Shown piece after piece: positions 21,001 through 36,000 of a DNA stretch of 64,000 nt. Source of the DNA: Lottia gigantea (lineage: Eukaryota > Mollusca > Gastropoda > Lottiidae); the NCBI RefSeq assembly GCF_000327385.1, contig NW_008707425.1, positions 602,081 through 666,080 on the forward strand, given 5' to 3'. Under the pieces are notes generated by a model, which saw only the letters and a list, made by a program, of their open reading frames with translations, made no database searches and had not been told where the DNA came from. The first letter of the stretch is position 1. Each line of letters begins with the position of its first letter. A program made the position numbers and the translations under genes.

Positions 21001-24000
21001 ACGTTAAGACCAATACTCATTATTCAAAATCTGAAATTCTGTGTCATTTGTTGAACATATTTTGAAAATTGTGATAAAAACAGATAAAGATTTAATATTT
21101 TTTTATATTTTTGTATGACACAGTTTGTATGATCCAGCCTAATGTGTAATAATCATCATCAGCATTTATCATCTTTGCAAATATAGAAATACACTTTTGA
21201 TACACTATTGAAAATATTTGTCATTAATAATTTGCCAGTTATTTCACATTAAATAAAGTATAATAAGAGATAACAGGTGAAAAAATGAGAAATAATATAT
21301 GAATAAATTAAAAAAAAAATCATGATAATAAAAAATTTGTTCTTAGAATGATCTTAAAAAAAAGGGTCTAAATTTCTAATCATGCAGTATATGATTTGAA
21401 AATTGATATATATATAGAGGTCATGTATAGAAAGGAAATAACAAGTAGAATGATACATATTCAATATCATCTGACACTGTATGATGCCAATGGGCTCAGT
21501 TCAATTAAATCCTGCAACTGATCAGATTGTCCAAAACGCTGCCAGTTACTAGCTGCTGTTGAAAAATGCCAGTGACAAAGTTGACCCAAGTCTCCCTTAG
21601 GAATATACTGAAGAGAACTCTGTTGCAAATATTATTTTGATTTAGCACATATATTTCGGTTTTGATGAAAATTCTGTAAACAAATTTGAACAAGCAAACA
21701 AAGAATACAAAATTACAAAAAAATTCTTGACATCAACAATAAATGAAAAAGCAACAGGAAAAACAAATCTAACCCAAAAAAAAAAGTTAAATGGGACTTA
21801 GTTACCAGATTTTTGAACATCTTAAAAGTATATTACCCTGTAATTATGAACCTAAAAAAAACATCATGTTGACATACTGTCATTAACCGTTAAAAATGTC
21901 TGGTTGCCAATAAAAATCAGCAGCCCTGGACCTGACTCAAGATTTGAAGAAATACTGGACAATTTAAAATTTATTTCGGTGGTTGGTCAATCAAACAAAA
22001 CAACTAGCCGTTAAAGAGTTTAGATAATAGTTCACAAGTGATATGTGAATTGAAATGAAATAAAGTTTTATGAACTACCTTTTGATAGAAGAACCAATAC
22101 AAATTTTTCTAAGCAATAGGCCTACAATTAACATAATCTTGAGTAAACAGACAGACTAGACTGACAGACCGTGATAACTATAAACTATTAAAATAAAACG
22201 TGAAAATCATTCTAAAGATGAATTCCCAATCACCTTTATCACAGGTATGCATGGTTCCTTTGTTAAGTTTATAAAAAAAAGAAAATATATTTGAGAGCTT
22301 TCATTGAAAAAATGAAATTTGCATAATAATCTCAAAATGTGTAATTCACAAAGCATATTTTGGAATATCTATAGAGTTACAGTAAGTAGTGTGCAAAATA
22401 CAAAGATTTAAAAAGTGCACTTCTATCATACAGGTACATGTGCAGCTATTAGCCATAATTAAACGCCACACCAACATACTACCTTAACCATCTAAACATG
22501 CAAATTATAACAAAATCTAGAATAAAACCACCACCATCAATTAGATTGTACATGTCTAAGGGCAGTCATTTATACAATTGTTGGTTTTTGTAGTCCCTTT
22601 CAATCTCTATTCATGTCAAAAGTAGTTACAAAACAGGTGATCATGTAACTAACAATGACTAAACCATATTACTCAAAACGGAACAAATTTTCACAAAAAA
22701 TAGTCCTTGTATCTACAGTTATTACACCTCATAATAAAATCAAAACTAGATGCAAAAAAAAAGATGAAAAGCAACTTTGAAGAAAAATCTAAAGTAGAAG
22801 CCTATATTGATTTTTAAAAGGTTAACACAGATTGAAAGGGACATCAAGGACCAACAAGTCTGTACGAGAGACAAATCTAAGGGATTCGAAATGATGTTTT
22901 CAGGCTCAGTAGGGGCATGAGGGGAAAGTTAATAGTTATGGATCATAATTCCATTATTCTGATTAAGCTATAACTATAGGTGTTTATAATACTTGTATGT
23001 ACACAGCGAAAAACACATTTTTGAATCCCTTACATGAAAAACAAACAATTAAAAGTTTATATTCCACAATCCAGATTAAACAGAGACAATCATAATTATT
23101 TCATCAAATAAATTTTTTTAATCAAGTCATAAAAACGCTTTTAGGTAAATTTTGTGGGTGTTTAAACTTTTAATTGTTCTACCATCTGTTAGTTGTATCT
23201 GTATGTATCTAGAACAATAATCATTCAATAACCAAGATAAACCCATTGTCACCCAATTATATAAACTAGTTTCCATGTTAATATTGCTGTAAGGGAACAT
23301 CTAATGAACTTGAATAAGTCATCTTTCTTCATTATTCCAGTCAACCCAGTTGAATACATACTATGTGTAATCTGGAAAGATCAATGCTAAGAGGTCTTGT
23401 CAAGGATCAGCTGGTAGACAGAATACTGTTTGAAGTACCAAACAATATCAATAGACCCTTTTTTTTAATCCATAATTTCAGGTTAATAATTCAAAACTAA
23501 GAATAATATATAGAAACTAGTTGTATAAATTTGAGTGACAGTTCATTATTCTCCAAAAAAAACATGCACATTCAAATAAAAAATGGATAAACATAAAATT
23601 ACCTGGATTAGTAGAAGTCAGTAGAACACAACACAAACAAAAACAAAGTGTCAACAAATTATTCTGGTTATTACAATACATGCTGTAACAGTTTCACACT
23701 CAAAACCATAGTCATTAAATTGAAACAATATTTAATATTAAGGTCAAAATGACAATTTTACAGGATTTATCTTTAGATAACTATTGATATATCAGAAGAA
23801 CGTTGATTCTTATATTTTCAGCTATTTCAGTTGAAGAAATGATACTACCACAGATAGTATAACAGAGACATCCTTAATTAACATATCTAATTATCTTAAC
23901 TTTTAACTTGCACCTTGTTTTATCATAAATCTTTACTTTGTGACAAAGGCCAATGCTCTCATGTTATCATCATCTAACACAATCACAGAGTCGTGTCAGG

Positions 24001-27000
24001 TGTTACCCTGCCTCTCAAGCAACCACCAATACTCTTTTTTTCATAAAATCATTAGCATGTATTATTTGAAGGGAATGTAAAGATACAAAATTACAAAGTA
24101 ACAATTACAAAGTAACCTACAAATGTTAGGTTTTGAGTGATTTATGAATCACATTGTTATTCATTTATTTGAGCACTAATTATTGAGAATTGATGTCTTC
24201 TTGTGACCTTGGCCAGTGCTTCTATAGCAGAGTATCTTTCATAACACCCAACACTAATTAATAGATACAGCTGCAGCAAGTTTATCATGAGATAAAACCT
24301 CTCTATTTTACTACTCAAAACAAATTTTCAAACTTTGAAAACAATATATTTCTTACAAAAGTATTTATTTTATCATTTCAAAATCCTGACAAAACTATCT
24401 TTTATATTTAAAAAAATAATAATTTTTCACAGCACAAATAAATTCTTTGTAGGGATATAATCTTTTAAATCTTTGTGTTTGATTTCAGAGCACAAAATTA
24501 AAAATCTGAATTGAATTTTGAAACCAAAAGGTCTAATCCATCCATCGGTAATGTAACATGGTCATGTGACATGCAATCATATGAACATAATACAATTTAA
24601 TTCCACATCTGATTTTCAATCGTATAATGTATACCAAGGTTTCTCAAGTAAATTTGCTAAAGCGCCATTTTCAAATTTGGAATTGCCAAAGCCCCAAAAA
24701 CATGGTTTCAAACATCAAGCATTTTTGGATCATGTGGGTGTGATTTTATATGTCAAATTTTCAATTTGATTATTTTTGTGTATATTTTGAATCTTTTACT
24801 TGTTGAATTTGAAAAAAATGTTGTCAGGACACCTACAACCCTACATGAACTCGAGATTCTTTATTGTATTTTCCACACAACAATATGAAAACAGAAGATT
24901 GCAGCTTTCATTTTACTTTTTTTTATATTCCAATATTTTACAGTGTTACAAATGGCAAGGCACTGCATGTTGAGAAACCCTGGTGTATACCATTAACTTA
25001 AAATATTGCATTACCAATCAGATCACTGTAGACCATCATACAAAAAATTACACATAGATAGGCTAAAGTACCTACTAAAAAAACAAAAGATGAAGTTAAT
25101 TTCAGACTTTCAAAAAGTTGGATGGAGATGAAAAAAAAATTTCAAGAAATCAAGGCAACGATTTAGAAGATTATATCCTTTAAAGTAATGATATGTACAC
25201 ATAGAATGAAGTTCAAAAAAGGTTAAACAAAAAAAAAAGACTAAGTAAAGAGAAAAAAGTAAATTGAGGTAAGAGGTGTTAGAATAGAAAACCTAGTGCT
25301 TGTATATTAAAGATAGGTTTCCTTATTTTTAAGTTTCAAATTAAGCAAACTATTTGATTAATTGGTGTTTCTTATGAATTATCATGTATCATATCACTAT
25401 GTTCTTATTGCATATATTTAAGAGTTTTAACCAATCGTAAAAGTCCATGTATGTACAGTCTGGATAAACCAAAAAATTTTTTTGACCTTAACTATTCACT
25501 CATTGGAATTCTGCTCGTTATTCTCTTCTAATTTAGCTAATTATGAATTTATTATGGACATGTGAGACAAACTCACTAGCATTATTGGCTTATAAACGCA
25601 GTTGACAAACTGAATAATTTTACTCAAATCCGTACAGTAGTTTTTTAACAGCTTCCAAAGAGCATAAACTTAAAAACCTTACGTAATGTTTTTAAAAATT
25701 AACGGCCTTTTTTTTTAGTTAAAACTTTCAGATACGTTAAAGGGCACATTTCTCTAGATTTTAGTGTATAGTTTTCATAAATTTTAGCACAAACTTTTCG
25801 ACCTACAAAAAAGCGAAATGTCCCTTTAAGAGGGTAATTTAAAAAAAATATATAATAAATTGTTAAAGTCTCTATTGAAGATTTGTACTTATTGAACTTT
25901 GCTATGTTTACTATTAGCACTAATATGATATTACTGTTCAGAAAGATATAACTGATTAAATTAAAAGTAGAATAAATAAAAATCACAGCCTAAGAGAAAA
26001 AAATAAATAATATTATATTACAAATTAATTAAAGCCTTATATATAAATATATATGATGATTATTGATATATTCAGCATAAATTGCACAAATACGAAAAAT
26101 AGTGAAGGATTGAAGACAGGTTCTCATTCGTTTAAATTAATATTTGGCCAGCAGCTGATATTTTTTCAGCAAAAATTCTCAGCCTTCCAAAATAATGCTT
26201 AGGATTCTACATCAAATATGATACAGAAACACCTATGAATGTATGTACATAACATTCAAAATATAGATATGTGTTCATATTGTACATTTGATCAGATGTA
26301 CGTTATCATGATCCTCCAAGGCTGTACAAGTCAGTTGATATATAACCTTTGATACAGCAGCATGATATTCAAGTTTTGATTTGATTTTTGAGATCAAATG
26401 AGATTAACTGAAACCATATAGCACGTAATTTATAGCATTTTTTAGAGGTAGTCAATTTCATTGGCTATCCTATGCTGAGCCAGTATGCTCCATCTTTAAC
26501 ACAATAGTTAATCGGCTAACATAAATAAGCACTTAAGAGCATAGCACAGTAGAAACATATGTGACCCTACACATCGCATCAGGTATTACGTTGCACTGCC
26601 CAGTTATAATCTGGCAGTGAAGTATTAAAGGGGACTCAAATCTGGATATTAAATTGACTTTATCTTCAGAACAGAGAAAGCTATTGAGATGGAATTGGTA
26701 TCAAAATGTAGCTGATGATGTCAGAAATCCAAATATATTAATAGCTCTACATACACCAAATGCTACTTAATACCTGGTTTGATGTGCGGGATCACATATA
26801 GCTTTAGTGGATCAAGAGGTACATGCACATAATTGTGTGCATTGTATATGAACTGTGGCTGTATCAACAAGTATAAATCTATTCAAATTACATGGAATTA
26901 TAGCATAGCATTTTAAATAGCACAAATTCAATAAATCTATCATAGCAATATTGCACAAGCTATACCCTAACAGTCAAAAATAATATAAAAATAACATAAA

Positions 27001-30000
27001 GGGTGCTTTAAAATAACATAATTAAAAAATATGTGTATAAAGAAACGTAAATAAGTGCACAAATCAACAGTATTAAGTATAAATATATAACATAGGGTAT
27101 AACAAGTATATATATGTTAATATATCTAGAGTTATATACTATTAATAATTGTTAAATTTTAAATAATCATTCAAATGTGATTGAGGATATTTCATTTACC
27201 ACCAGTTCACATATTTCCCTGATTGCACACAGTATGGTGCAGTATTGCATCATTTGCCAAATAAGGACCAGAAGTTAAAAGTACAACATTTAATGTCATC
27301 TAGCCTTCTATGAAATCATATCTGTACGCACAAAAATTCATTGATTTGCCCTCATAGACATAAGTATATCTGAAATTTCTGTTGGTTTGCAATTTTCTGT
27401 ATGAATTGGCCAAATGAATTAATTTGCTTTTTTGATTTATTTTTTATTAACATTCATAGCAGTTAAACAGTTTTTTGCTTTTGTTGAGAAATTCAGCTGT
27501 GATGAAAATGATGAATTCACAGAATGATCAGTGCGAAAAATTCGCATTGTACTTTTTATTAGTTTGAATGATTTCATGCATTATGTGAATGCTTAGTTTA
27601 CTAAAAAGGAACAAGAAATTACAATGACATAACCCAATATTACAATCCAACACAATATTTCTTTAATCTTTTTCTTCAAACCTTTCCATGTGTTTATGAT
27701 TGGCTCATGAAATATCCCCTTCTAACTTTTCTAAGGCCTTAAAACCTAGATATCTTTTTCAGCACAAAACATTTATGGCAAGCCATATCACATGCAAATA
27801 TTGGGACTACAGATAAGGCATAATATGACTTCAATCTCAAACTATTAAAATTAATTATTTTAAGTAAAAAGCCAATCAAATAGTTCAGAACTTTTAAATC
27901 CAAGTTCTGCAATAAATTTCTCACTCTAGATCTTCAATTTTTTGTTCACATTTTGGCTTATATACAGAGCACCCTACAATTTTTCATCAAATTGACTTTT
28001 AGCACTAAAATGTTACACATCAGTTTCAAGCTTATCAAGTTCCTTTGTTGAAATAGAAACTTTTACTGCTTCAAGCGGGACTAAGCATTCGTGTGACAGA
28101 TGACGTCGTAAGGTATTAGCTAGATATTCATCAGATAGGTCATTGGAAGCATTACCATTAACTTCGAAAAATGACCCTGAGAGGTCGTCAATGGAGGAAG
28201 TCAAGGATGCTGCAGACCGTGACCTTGACCTTGATCTTTGAGAGAGATTCAGTGAAAGTAAGGACTGGGACCGTTTTCTTACCCTTTTGACCCCTGTGAT
28301 GACTAATGTGCTAGTTTTTGCTGGTGTTCGGGGTCTTTTGGAACGATCTGATAATTCTCGTATGGCCGCATCAGAAACAGACTCGCCTATTCCATTTACT
28401 ACTATCATTTCTGTAAGCATATCAAAAATACCAACACATATTGTAAAATTCATTCTTAACACAACAGAGTTAGTATATTTGTGCTTCTTGGATTAGCTAT
28501 CACTCAATGGAATTTTGTTTGATCAATTAACGAATTTTGGTAATGTTGTATTAAACCGCCACGATCTTAAATTTCAATTCAGAAAGTCCAAAGAAAAACC
28601 AAAGAATCAGCAGTGCAATCGGACAATTTTGTTTCCATTGACCAAAAGCTATTCTAATTAGCACTTCAGTAGGTTAGTTAACAGCAAATTCCACGATCAG
28701 CAACAGTTCATGCTGATTGGTTGAAAAACTTACAAGATTGTAACGTCCAGGTTCACGATCATACTGTAAGATCTGAGCATTACCTGAAACACAAGTCTTT
28801 ATAATTAGCACATCAAATCTTCTTCCAGCACTCATATTCAGAAAATTTAAATGTTAGAAATGGATTGTTAAAGAAATCAAGAGTGTCTTACTGAACCTTT
28901 CTTTGATCTTTAATGTGTAAAAGCCCTTTCTTATCTTCATGTATATTTTTATTTATAGAACTGAAAAATGTAGGTGTCATATGAGAGTATTTTTTCGCCC
29001 GATCGTGTCAAATTTTAAATTGCTTGAAAATGTACTTGCGGCCTGCTCATGTCTACAGCAAAAATATAAAAGATTTTGGAAATAGTTTTTTTTTCATCTC
29101 TAAGGAGAGTATGTTTTTTCATCAGATTTCACGAACAACACTTTCCAATATAGGACTCAAAATTCCCAGCATAAGTGAGGTGGTTTCTAAGCGAATGCCA
29201 ATACTGCTCCCTTAATAAGTAAAAGTTGGCCTGTTACATATATTTATAGTTAACAAGTGTAGTCCCTGTGTACTAATGTCAAGAAATGAACTCAAAATAA
29301 ACCAAAGATCAGATAAATACTTCTGACTAATGTATCTCTTTTATCTTACATACCCCATCTATCTATCTATACCTGGTTGATATCACACACCTGTTATAGA
29401 GACCACCTATCATACCTATATTATTATAATAGACTGACCCTATCACCTGTAATCCTTCTTTAATTCTACCCTCAAGGTTTGCCTCATTAATATTAGTAGG
29501 TGTGCTAAGTATGGTTAAGTATTTCAACATATGTTAAAGAGAAATAGGATGTTTTCTCACCTAATATTTTGATACTTGTCATGACTTTGAACTTTGCCCA
29601 TAAATAAATCATACTGTAATGATTTACATATTTTGGAAACACTGGCAGTAATGTAACAGATCTAGACTAAATATTGGCTACTAATGTTCTTTTTTCACTC
29701 CAATGTTTTGACTTGATGTATATATTATATAAATACAATTTTCTGAATTGAAACACTAGTATAAATGTTTTTAAATATTTTCTAATATTGGCTAATATTG
29801 AATCATTTGGACTAGCTGAAATTATTTAATCAATTCAAGTGTAGCTATGCTTTTCTATTTTGAAATAATTGTAACANNNNNNNNNNNNNNNNNNNNNNNN
29901 NNNNNNNNNNNNNNNNNNNNNNNNNNNNNNNNNNNNNNNNNNNNNNNNNNNNNNNNNNNNNNNNNNNNNNNNNNNNNNNNNNNNNNNNNNNNNNNNNNNN

Positions 30001-33000
30001 NNNNNNNNNNNNNNNNNNNNNNNNNNNNNNNNNNNNNNNNNNNNNNNNNNNNNNNNNNNNNNNNNNNNNNNNNNNNNNNNNNNNNNNNNNNNNNNNNNNN
30101 NNNNNNNNNNNNNNNNNNNNNNNNNNNNNNNNNNNNNNNNNNNNNNNNNNNNNNNNNNNNNNNNNNNNNNNNNNNNNNNNNNNNNNNNNNNNNNNNNNNN
30201 NNNNNNNNNNNNNNNNNNNNNNNNNNNNNNNNNNNNNNNNNNNNNNNNNNNNNNNNNNNNNNNNNNNNNNNNNNNNNNNNNNNNNNNNNNNNNNNNNNNN
30301 NNNNNNNNNNNNNNNNNNNNNNNNNNNNNNNNNNNNNNNNNNNNNNNNNNNNNNNNNNNNNNNNNNNNNNNNNNNNNNNNNNNNNNNNNNNNNNNNNNNN
30401 NNNNNNNNNNNNNNNNNNNNNNNNNNNNNNNNNNNNNNNNNNNNNNNNNNNNNNNNNNNNNNNNNNNNNNNNNNNNNNNNNNNNNNNNNNNNNNNNNNNN
30501 NNNNNNNNNNNNNNNNNNNNNNNNNNNNNNNNNNNNNNNNNNNNNNNNTTATGTTATACAATATTTTCTATGTTATATTATATAATATTTTCTATGTTAT
30601 ATAATATTATATTTTCTATGTTATATTATACAATATNTTCTATGTTATATATATTTTCTATGATATATTATACAATATTTTCTATTATACAATATTTTCT
30701 ATGTTATATTATATAATATTTTCTATGTCATATTATACAATATTTTCTATGTTATATATATTTTCTATGATATATTATACAATATTTTCTATTATACAAT
30801 ATTTTCTATGTTATATTATATAATATTTTCTATGTCATATTATACAATATTTTCTATGTTATATTATACAATATTTTCTATGTTATATATATTTTCTATG
30901 TTATATTATACAATATTTTCTATGTTATATATATTTTCTATGTTATATATATTTTCTATGTTATATTATACAATATTTTCTATGTTATATTATACAATAT
31001 TTTCTATGTTATATTATACAATATTTTCTATGTTATATTATACAATATTTTCTATGTTATATTACACAATATTTTTTATGTTATATTATACAATATTTTC
31101 TACGTTATATTATATAATATAATATTTTCTATGTTATATTATATAACATAATATTTTCTGTTATATTATATATTTTCTACATTATATAATAAAATATTTT
31201 CGATGTTATGTTATACAATATTTTTTATGTTATGTTATACAATATTTTCTATGTTATATTATATAATATTTTCTATGTCATATTATACACTATTTTCTAT
31301 GTTATATTATACACTATTTTCTATGTTATACAATATTTTCTATGTTATATTTTACAATATTTTCTATGTTCTATTATATAATATTTTCTATGTCATATTA
31401 TACAATATTTTCTATGTTCTATTATATAATATTTTCTATGTTATATTATACAATATTTTCTATGTTATATTATACAATATTTTCTGTTATATAATATTTT
31501 CTATGTCACATTATACAATATTTTCTGTTATATTATACAATATTTTCTATGTTATATCATACAATATTTTCTATGTTATATTATACAATATTTTCTGTTA
31601 TATAATATTTTCTATGTCACATTATACAATATTTTCTGTTATATTATACAATATTTTCTATGTTATATTATACAATATTTTCTATGTTATATTATACAAT
31701 ATTTTCTGTCATATTATACAATATTTTCTATGTTATATTATACAATATTTTCTCTGTTATATTATACAATATTTTCTGTTATATTATATAATATTTTCTA
31801 TGTTATATTATACAAAATTTTTTATGTTATATTATACAATATCTTTTATGTTATATTATACAATATTTTCTGTTATATTATATAATATTTTCTATGTTAT
31901 ATTATACAATATTTTTTATGTTATGTTATACAATATTTTCTATGTTATATTATACAATATTTTCTCTGTTATATTATACAATATTTTCTGTTATATTATA
32001 TAATATTTTCTCTGTTATATTATACAATATTTTTTATGTTATATTATATAATATTTTCTATGTTATATTATATAATATTTTCTATGTTATTTTATACAAT
32101 ATTTTCCATGTTATATTAAACAATATTTTCTGTTATATATATTTTCTCTGTTATATTATACAATATTTTCTGTTTTATTATACAATATTTTCTATGTTAT
32201 ATAATAAAAATGGATATAATGCATGATCATCACATGTCTATTAAGTAAAAATAAATATATATGATATTAAAACTTTTAATTTAAAATCCATGCAGTTTTC
32301 AGTGGAAAAAAATCTACTTCGAAAATATGAAAACAAACTTGAAAATAAACATTCATGATATACAGACACTAGACATGTAGCATACATCCCAGTGGAAAAA
32401 ACATGTGAAATATATATACAGTTAATAATACGACTCAAGATCTTTCAGCAATTTGTCTGGTGGAAACACAGTTAATATGTTGATATTACCTAAATATAAA
32501 GTACAATGCCTGTTTTTATGTTTTGAATCAGATCTAGATGAACAGATATATTATTGATCATCTTTACATATTAAGTATATAACAGAGGCATTTGTTAATT
32601 TTTTTTAAATAAATTATAAAGAGGTTTTCTACACTCATTTTGTGTATCCAATTTTTTGCAATTCCAATAAAATTAAGAGTATGATAATAAAGTCCTTAGA
32701 TATCATTAACAGCTTTACAATAGTGACTTCATAGATTATAATTACAGGAACTTCAGAAAATTTGAATGATGCATAAAAGTCATAAATGGCCCATATACAC
32801 CTGCCATATCTTTTTTTTCTACACATAACAGTAATTGGTGTTGCTGAATTTTCTCCTCTGCCTATGCTTTCGTAATTTCAATTTCTATTAGAAAATCTCT
32901 TTACAATCTCTTTAATATCATTTGTTCAAGATAGGTCAATACTGATAGGTCTTGTTGAGATTTGATTCAAACCTTGAAACTCACAATGATCTTTGTCAGA

Positions 33001-36000
33001 TTATTTATACCAAGTTACAGCTTGGTCAATATCAAATATGCTTTACATTAAAAAAATTTCTGAGTAGGAAAATATTTCAACTCTTTTTCAATTATGTAAT
33101 CGGTATTGATCTATCTAAGCCTTAGCTGAAGTTAGTATATTGCTATCATATTTGATTCTGATTAACAATGCTGTTCCTAAAAGGGGCCAAAAACATAGAC
33201 CAAGGTATACATAATTTTTATAAATCCCTACAACACACTGACAGCAAAGTTGAAGAGTTTGCTCAGTTCTTATGAAAAAAAATATTATTTTGCACTACTA
33301 ATTTTTTACTATGTTATATTTTCGTCATTTTGTGATGGTTTTTAAACTATGTATACATTGTCCAAAATTTTTGTACACATAAGAGATCTGGACTATCATA
33401 CTTTAAAGGGAAACAGTCAGCATTTTCGGGATTGATTTGGGTCTTTATTGTGCTTAAGAAGTAATAAAATGCACGAAAATCACATAATCCCTTCAAATAT
33501 ACCTTGAACTAGAAATTTCACTGTCTATTCCTAAATGTGCGTTTTCTGTATATGGCATACTCTCACTAAAATTCGATTCAAATTTTTAACTTTCAAACAT
33601 GAATAATCATGGATACACATGGATTTGAAGGCTCAAATTTCCACGATGTGCTGGGAACATTATTATTGATTAGCTCAGCTAAACAATTCCTGTTTCTGAA
33701 ACTAAGGTATGATGGTCCAACAGATAGTGTATGTGCTCCTTTAAGTAACAGCAATGTTAATCAAACAAGGTAAGGAAAATTTTATACCTGATGATGCAGA
33801 CATAGAACTGTTGTCGTTGGTTAAAACAAAGGGAGATGTTCTACCACCACTACATTCTGAACTGGAGTAATCAGCATTCACATGATGCTTTTGAACAAGG
33901 TGGGGTGAGCCTAAACAAACAACACAAAAAAAAACATGCATTGGTTAATAACAAACCAGATTGGCAATCAAGGGTAGAAAAAGCTACATGCAATCAAATT
34001 GGTAGCTTGCAAGGGTTGAACTTTGAAACTTTGATATTGCAATCTTTGATCGGCGTAAAATTGAACAGGTAGTTCAAAAGTTAAATTTTTGACAATGCAT
34101 CAAATTTCTAATAGTGATTGCTTTTTGCACACATTATCCAATATGTTGTTAAGCTATATATGGACATTTTGGCCACAAATATGAAAAATATCTTTGTCGT
34201 CTGACAAAGGATTAAAGAATAGAATATTAAGTAGGGTAGCACTCAAACAAAACCATGCAATATAACATGAATTAACTTTACTTTAGAAATTAGAATGTTT
34301 GCAGAATGATAATGATATTCAAGTGTAGTTATCTTTTTGAAGCAATATGTAAAGGGTTCATGATGACCATCCAACAAAAATATCTTAACGTTTCCCAGTG
34401 TAAGCAAGTTCATTTTTATTTGGTTGGTAGAATAAACAATAATTATATTTCAAAACTGTGCTTGTTTATCTGTTACCTGCTTTCAAAATTTTGGGGAAAA
34501 CATACATAGTCAATAACTTTTTTTGAAAACAAAAAATTTTTTTATGTAACCAAATTTGTAGAGTACACATGTTCAAAAATCTTTAATGTCTTTTTGCAAT
34601 CTGAATCCCTTGTTTAAGTCAGATTAATATTAAAAAAGGTAAAATATTACCATCTAATCCAGGATCTTGAGAGGCAAATGGCGATTTCTCTGTGGTAGTG
34701 GTTGTCGTGGTAACTACAGTGCCACCTGGTGTGATTGTTCGTCCGGTTTCTATACGTCGTTTCGGTGAGATCTGATTACTTGCTGCAGCAGATATATCTA
34801 ATAATAAATCAGCTTCAGAAGGATCCATAAACAAAAACTGGAAAACAAAATCCATATATGCTTTATAATCATAAGTTGGGTTCTCAGATCCTCTCTATTT
34901 ATAGCTGGGAGCCTTGGTGGCTCAGTGACTTAGACGCTCGCTTGCTAACCTGAGGGTCCAGGGTTCAATCCCGGTCTAGGTCAAGATTATACCTTCAGAT
35001 TTTTCAACCCGGTTTCCCTCTGTCAGTGATGCAGGTAAGAGGGGCTGACATGGAAAAAGCATCAAGTCGTTCGGATGGAACCATAAACTGAGGCCCTGTG
35101 TGCTACTGGAAATCAAAAAAGAGCAGGCTAATGCCGCTGCCCTGGCAAAATTTCCCTCATTGCACCCTGCTTGGCGTTGCCTGTCTTCATTAGCCCACAT
35201 GGTGCAGAAAAGTAGGATGTAAAACTCCATTCTTTTTATAGCTGATCCTTGGCCAAACATTTTTGCAAAGATCATCCACATAAAAATCTTAGCCACCTTC
35301 AGCAGAATGACAGACAATATTTAAGGTCACACACTTTCAAAATTCAACATGAATAAAAGAATTTGGAGTCTAATTACCTCAACTGTTAAAGATCCACAAG
35401 AACTATCAACATAACCAGGTTTACTCTGTAGAGCTAGAATTTGTCTAGTACTGGGTGTCTTTCTTAAATCATCAATAAATATAACAGATTCTCCTATAAA
35501 CTCTTCTACAAAATATATACATCAATATTTTCAGCAAATAATTTATGGAGCTTTACATTTTTTTTCTTCACTTCATTGTTTTAGTGCAGTAGTTGCTAAC
35601 CTTTTTCAGCCTTCACACCCCTGGAGTAATCATTTGAACCCCTCACACCCCCAAAACAATGAACGTTCAAAATGTTGTAAATTGTTATTTAAACTAATCA
35701 TAATAATCACACATAAAAATGGATATATAATGATGGATATATAATAATGGATATATATTAATAGATATATAATCATGCGGCCACAATTAGACGCTCAGTG
35801 GGAAGGCTGTTTCTGTTTTCTTTGGAACCATATAATAACCCCCCAAAAAAAAAATTTTCCTACAACAGTTGTCCACACCCCCAACCCACACACCCAAGGG
35901 AGAAAACACCCATTTAAGGGACCAGGGTTTAAGTGAATGTGACAAGGTTCATTGAGAGTACATTTGTCAGTACAGCAGTTCTAAGTCAACAGGCCCATGG

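Noticed and set aside
29845-30716. Long frames on both strands across 29847-30716
   Set aside because: They consist almost wholly of N; no coding information.
30808-32226. Long + strand frames with a repeated MLYYTIFS peptide
   Set aside because: Direct product of a 24-bp satellite (multiple of three, no stop in this phase); no splice, start or family support.
34976-35317. 113-codon minus-strand frame
   Set aside because: Lies inside a SINE; the related copy at 58059-58286 gives a similar spurious frame.
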